Translations under genes and position numbers: made by a program | Assembly (NCBI RefSeq): GCF_902806685.2 | Contig: NC_048550.1 | Coordinates: 12,257,383 to 12,321,382 of the forward strand | Direction: 5' to 3' | DNA from: Maniola hyperantus | Lineage: Eukaryota; Arthropoda; Insecta; Lepidoptera; Nymphalidae | Length of the DNA stretch: 64,000 nt | The notes under the pieces: model-generated | Told to the model about the DNA's origin: nothing | Seen by the model: only the letters and a program-made list of their open reading frames with translations | Databases searched by the model: none | In this document: positions 60,929 to 64,000 of the stretch, piece after piece | Layout of the letters: each line of letters starts with the position of its first letter | Position numbering within the stretch: position 1 is the first letter of the stretch

Positions 60929-61303
60929 ATGTCTGATACAAATTTCTCTCTTGTGATTGGACAGAAGTACTGCTTATTTGGGCCCGTTAACGACGGGTCA
61001 TTTGACGCACACATTAACAGATTTCGAGGTGAATTGTGTCACACATATAAACGTTTTCTTGTAAGCCGTAAGCATTTCGGTCCTCAGCTTTTTCGTCCGA
61101 TGTCGACCGCGCAATCACAATCGCGACCGCTCGTGATCGTTTTGAACGGGCGTGCGCGAGTTTTTGAAGAAGAGGTGTGTGTAATATTAATATTATTATT
61201 TAATAATAATTATTTTATGTATTATTTTTTAAATAATGTTATACTAACAATATTATTTAACATGAATTATGTAAGTTTTTTTTTTGTAAAGTCTTTCATA
61301 TAA
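60929..61303 (+). CDS. Unrecognised open reading frame, possible first exon
   Basis: 124 codons from ATG to stop. Residues 1-83 (MSDTNFSLVIGQKYCLFGPV, FRGELCHTYKRFLVSRKHFG, RPLVIVLNGRARVFEEE) have balanced composition, while the rest is AT-driven low complexity (LLFNNNYFMYYFLNN). This split fits an exon ending at a GTGTGT donor at about 61,175. I do not recognise the family; it could be a lineage-specific gene, a transposon-derived exon or chance. No partner exon was found up to 64,000. Confidence 0.3.
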   Translation: MSDTNFSLVIGQKYCLFGPVNDGSFDAHINRFRGELCHTYKRFLVSRKHFGPQLFRPMSTAQSQSRPLVIVLNGRARVFEEEVCVILILLFNNNYFMYYFLNNVILTILFNMNYVSFFFVKSFI

Positions 61304-61561
61304 GTTTGAACATGTCTAATGGTAGGGTAAGCAGTGCTTTTATGCCTCTATGACCTGCACGCCACTGTGTGTCCTGTAGACGTAGGAAATCAAAGGAAGT
61401 GAACACTAATCAAAAATCAGCCCAATTCAAATTACAATTTGGAAGCTACAATCGGGTACGGTGGTCTTAGGGCAACTGCCGGGTCGCGCCTCAAATTGCT
61501 GACTTGTCAGTGCCCGCTACAACACCCATGTTATATGAAAGCTCTAAAGATGTACTTCATC

Positions 61562-62208
61562 TATATATATAAAATTCAAAGTCCTGACTGACTGACTGAT
61601 ATAGATATCAACGCACAGCCTAAACCGCTGGTCCTAAAGACATGAAATTTGGAGGGTCTATTCTTTGTGAAGAGTATGTATCCACTAAGAAAGGATTATT
61701 CGAAATTCCACCCCTAAGTGGGTTAAATGGGGGATGAAAGTCGGTCATTTTTCAAGTTATTTGCATGAAAATTGGTATTTGGGTTCTCGGTGAAAATGAA
61801 AAAATACGTGTTTCAGGATTTTTGGAAAATTTTCCCATAAGGGTGGTAAAATAGGGGATGTAAGTTTGTATGGGAAAGTTTTAATTATTGATATTATTAA
61901 CTTGAAATTTGGAATGTAGGTTTTTTCTTGAGGTTAGGTGTCAGCTAAGCTTTAGTTTTAAGTTTGCGTAATAATTATCACCACTATATCTTAGAAATCC
62001 AACATCTGACCATCATTTGACTTTGACTTTTGACTTTGAAACGACTAATCTCCCCCTAAAGGGATGAAATGGGGGTTGGAAGGTTATATGTGTTATTCGG
62101 TGCTGTTCAGGGTGCGCGTCCTGATGTTATAATGTTTTTTTCTGAAAAAAAAAATGCCATTTGTTTCCTGTAGGCCACGCGGGCGAAGCCGCTAGCAGAA
62201 GCTAGTTT
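61562..62208 (+). repeat. Long HEL-B-like element with an insert
   Basis: (GACT)n, ATCAACGCACAGCCTAAACC, ACATGAAATTTGGAGGGTCT, CCCCTAAGTGGGTTAAATGG, and end GCGGGCGAAGCCGCTAGCAG, AAGCTAGT. A 61,945-62,040 insert (TTGACTTTGACTTTTGACTT) is another repeat. Confidence 0.65.
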
Positions 62209-62215
62209 CATTATA

Positions 62216-62337
62216 TGGTAGCTAAGTTCAAATCCAGCATAGAAATGATGTTTTAGTAGGTACGTTTAAAATTAGTGAATTGTTGTAAATAAGTACCTAA
62301 ACACAATTTTTGCGCTGGATTTGAACTTGGCTGCCAC
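62216..62337. repeat. Small MITE
   Basis: GTAGCTAAGTTCAAATCCAG at the left and GCTGGATTTGAACTTGGCTG at the right are inverted (few mismatches); inner GTAGGTAC / GTACCTA. Confidence 0.7.
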
Positions 62338-62959
62338 CTCTGTGGCTGCCACATAATAAAATGAAGTATGCCCCAAGAGCTTTCAAATGATATAAGAGTA
62401 GGTCTCATCACTGCTGGTGCTGGACAATATTGAAAAATTGGCCCTAAAAGTCATTTTGGATAAAGCAGTTGTTGTAATTTTTAACATGTATAATTAAGTT
62501 TCCTTAGAATAGGTAATAGTATAACTACATATAATGACTCCATGTATTTCTTAATTAGCTCTATTATTTTCTCCTATAAAATATTGTTTATAAACCTTCA
62601 GTCACTCTACAGGTGTTACCAGAACGCTAGCAAAAACTTAGCGTTATTTGGTGCCGATTCTCTAGGCGTTTTTCTAATTTTAAAATGTCTAATATTGGAC
62701 TTAGAGAGATGTGTTATTCTGAAAACACACTTAAATGACAGGTCTAACCTAAACTTGAATTTGACAGCACTAAACTATTTAATATACTACCTAAATGCAA
62801 TCCAATACCAATAACCATTTGCCACATTTTGTAGTTTTAGTAATTTAGTATTTTTCAAACCCGCAATGTATAGCGTGCAAAACTCGGGTCAATGCCCCGC
62901 CTACCACGCGGCATTTGACTCCGAGTGACATACTTACGTAACATTCGTCGACCTCTGCC
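62338..62959. other. Gene-free stretch, nothing recognised
   Basis: A 90-aa frame at 62,542-62,814 is Leu/Ile/Tyr/Asn-rich and AT-driven, with no recognisable motif. I do not call it a gene. Confidence 0.35.
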
Positions 62960-63120
62960 GTCAGTCAGATGTTTTGTTTGCAATATATCGTAAACTTTTA
63001 CAAAATTATAGGATTTTTTTTTTTTCGCGTTTTTTTTGTGTTATCACATCAGTAATCATCAGTACTATCACCTGTCTTCGTTTTTGTCAGCGTTCTGGTT
63101 ACACCCTGTATAATATAGTG
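62960..63120 (+). repeat. Family L dispersed repeat
   Basis: GTCAGATGTTTTGTTTGCAA, AATATATCGTAAACTTTTAC, TCAGTAATCATCAGTACTAT, CAGCGTTCTGGTTACACCCT. Confidence 0.65.
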
Positions 63121-64000
63121 TGTAACATATTAATCACAAATTCCTAGTCATTGACTAGCTTCAAAAACGTGTTAATAAAATTATCATTATTATAGTTGTG
63201 TAGTTTCGTTTTTCTTTTTTACACTCCAAAGTACATTGACTTTTGTATTCTTTAGTTGTAGACTTGTCAAATAAAATTAAATCATGTAAAACGCAATGTT
63301 TTTTTATTTTAGCTAGAACTTATTAAACACCTTAACAAACCGCCTAACCCTTGATTATTATGGTATAAGTCCCGCAAGTATTGTGAAAAACTAAGCGCTA
63401 AGACTAGGGCCAATTGGGGAAGTAAAAGGGGGCTTATGATTTTCGCTGTTAGGTAATAAGTATTGTATTTCCTCGGTATTCCTGGAGTTAAATTTTGATG
63501 AAAATAAAAGACTTAATTAAATGAAAATTCTTTTATTTACTGACGAACTACTTAATAATAAACATAACATTCCAATTATTATTGAGCAAATTAAAATTTC
63601 AAATCACGAGAAATAAATAGTCTACAGTAGTTTAAACATAAGTAGGTAAATCATAAAAATCTATAAATAAGTTTTAGTAAATACTTAAACTACAAAGGAG
63701 CTCTATATAAGCTATAATAATATATTTGTATCAAAATACAAAATATCTTAATTTGGTTATTGTTATAAAACTACTCATAACATCACTAAATTGGGTATTT
63801 TCCTACTTTTGAATTTGATAAATATTATTACTTTATTATAGACTAGGATAAAAATAATGACGTACGCTGAAAAAAAAAATTAAAATCCAACAAAGATTTA
63901 CAAAGTTACAGGCATTTTAATTTTGGAGTGGGGCGGTCTTCTATACTTTTCTCGCAAAACGAAAATTTGTATGAAACCGCACGAAGCTACTATGGCATTA
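63121..64000. other. Right edge, no gene recognised
   Basis: AT-rich. From about 63,500 on it could be the 3' UTR of a minus-strand gene beyond the edge (TTTATT motifs), but no coding sequence is visible. 63,826-63,890 resembles 52,974-53,030. Confidence 0.3.

Noticed and set aside
62542..62814. 90-aa plus-strand frame
   Set aside because: AT-driven composition, no motif, no splice or promoter support.

Overview
This is eukaryotic DNA, almost certainly from a ditrysian lepidopteran (butterfly or moth). The evidence is AT-rich sequence, spliced genes whose proteins look insect-like, and a very dense load of short interspersed elements of lepidopteran type: Helitron-like elements with (GTCT)n or (GACT)n tracts ending in a GC hairpin plus CTAGT, three tRNA-derived SINE families, many foldback/MITE elements, and 3' scraps of LINEs. 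There is no sign of an operon, CRISPR array, phage or bacterial gene.

Layout. 1-45,383: repeat-dominated sequence with no recognisable exon on either strand. It is probably the first intron of a conventional protein kinase C gene on the minus strand, though intergenic DNA cannot be excluded. 45,384-45,562 (-): first coding exon of that PKC (basic pseudosubstrate and the start of C1A). 45,563-46,228: a 666-bp divergent interval that should hold both promoters. 46,229-57,531 (+): a complete 13-exon gene for the RacGAP1/Cyk-4/Tumbleweed subunit of centralspindlin (605 aa: coiled coil, C1 zinc finger, RhoGAP domain). 57,532-64,000: further repeats and one unrecognised open reading frame (60,929-61,303) behind a GC-rich patch.

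The most unusual structure lies inside the RacGAP gene. The exon encoding the second half of the GAP core (exon 11) is followed by a near-perfect 137-bp tandem array (54,898-55,889). Each unit carries 32 codons of that exon, its GTGAGT donor, and an upstream AG that would make a 34-codon, phase 0/0 in-frame cassette. The spacers are only 35 nt, too short for ordinary introns, and contain a stop in the exon frame. About 0.5 kb upstream the 3' part of exon 10 and its donor are also duplicated, as a decayed copy. Other notable items are a 1,522-bp non-autonomous hAT element with an intact 8-bp target duplication inside a SINE and itself carrying a foldback element; a foldback with about 100-bp perfect arms ending about 24 nt before a splice acceptor; two interlocked foldbacks; a 187-bp tandem duplication before a candidate promoter; and a cluster of six CGAGTCACACTGT motifs.

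Family names used here: HEL-A (GTCT type), HEL-B (GACT type) and HEL-C (GTTTGTTT type) are Helitron-like elements sharing one 3' end. IR430 is a roughly 430-bp element beginning AGGGTTCCGTACCTCAAAAG. SINE-1, SINE-2 and SINE-3 have tRNA-like heads. FBK-E, -F, -G, -H and -I are foldback families. Element borders are read by eye and may be off by several bases.
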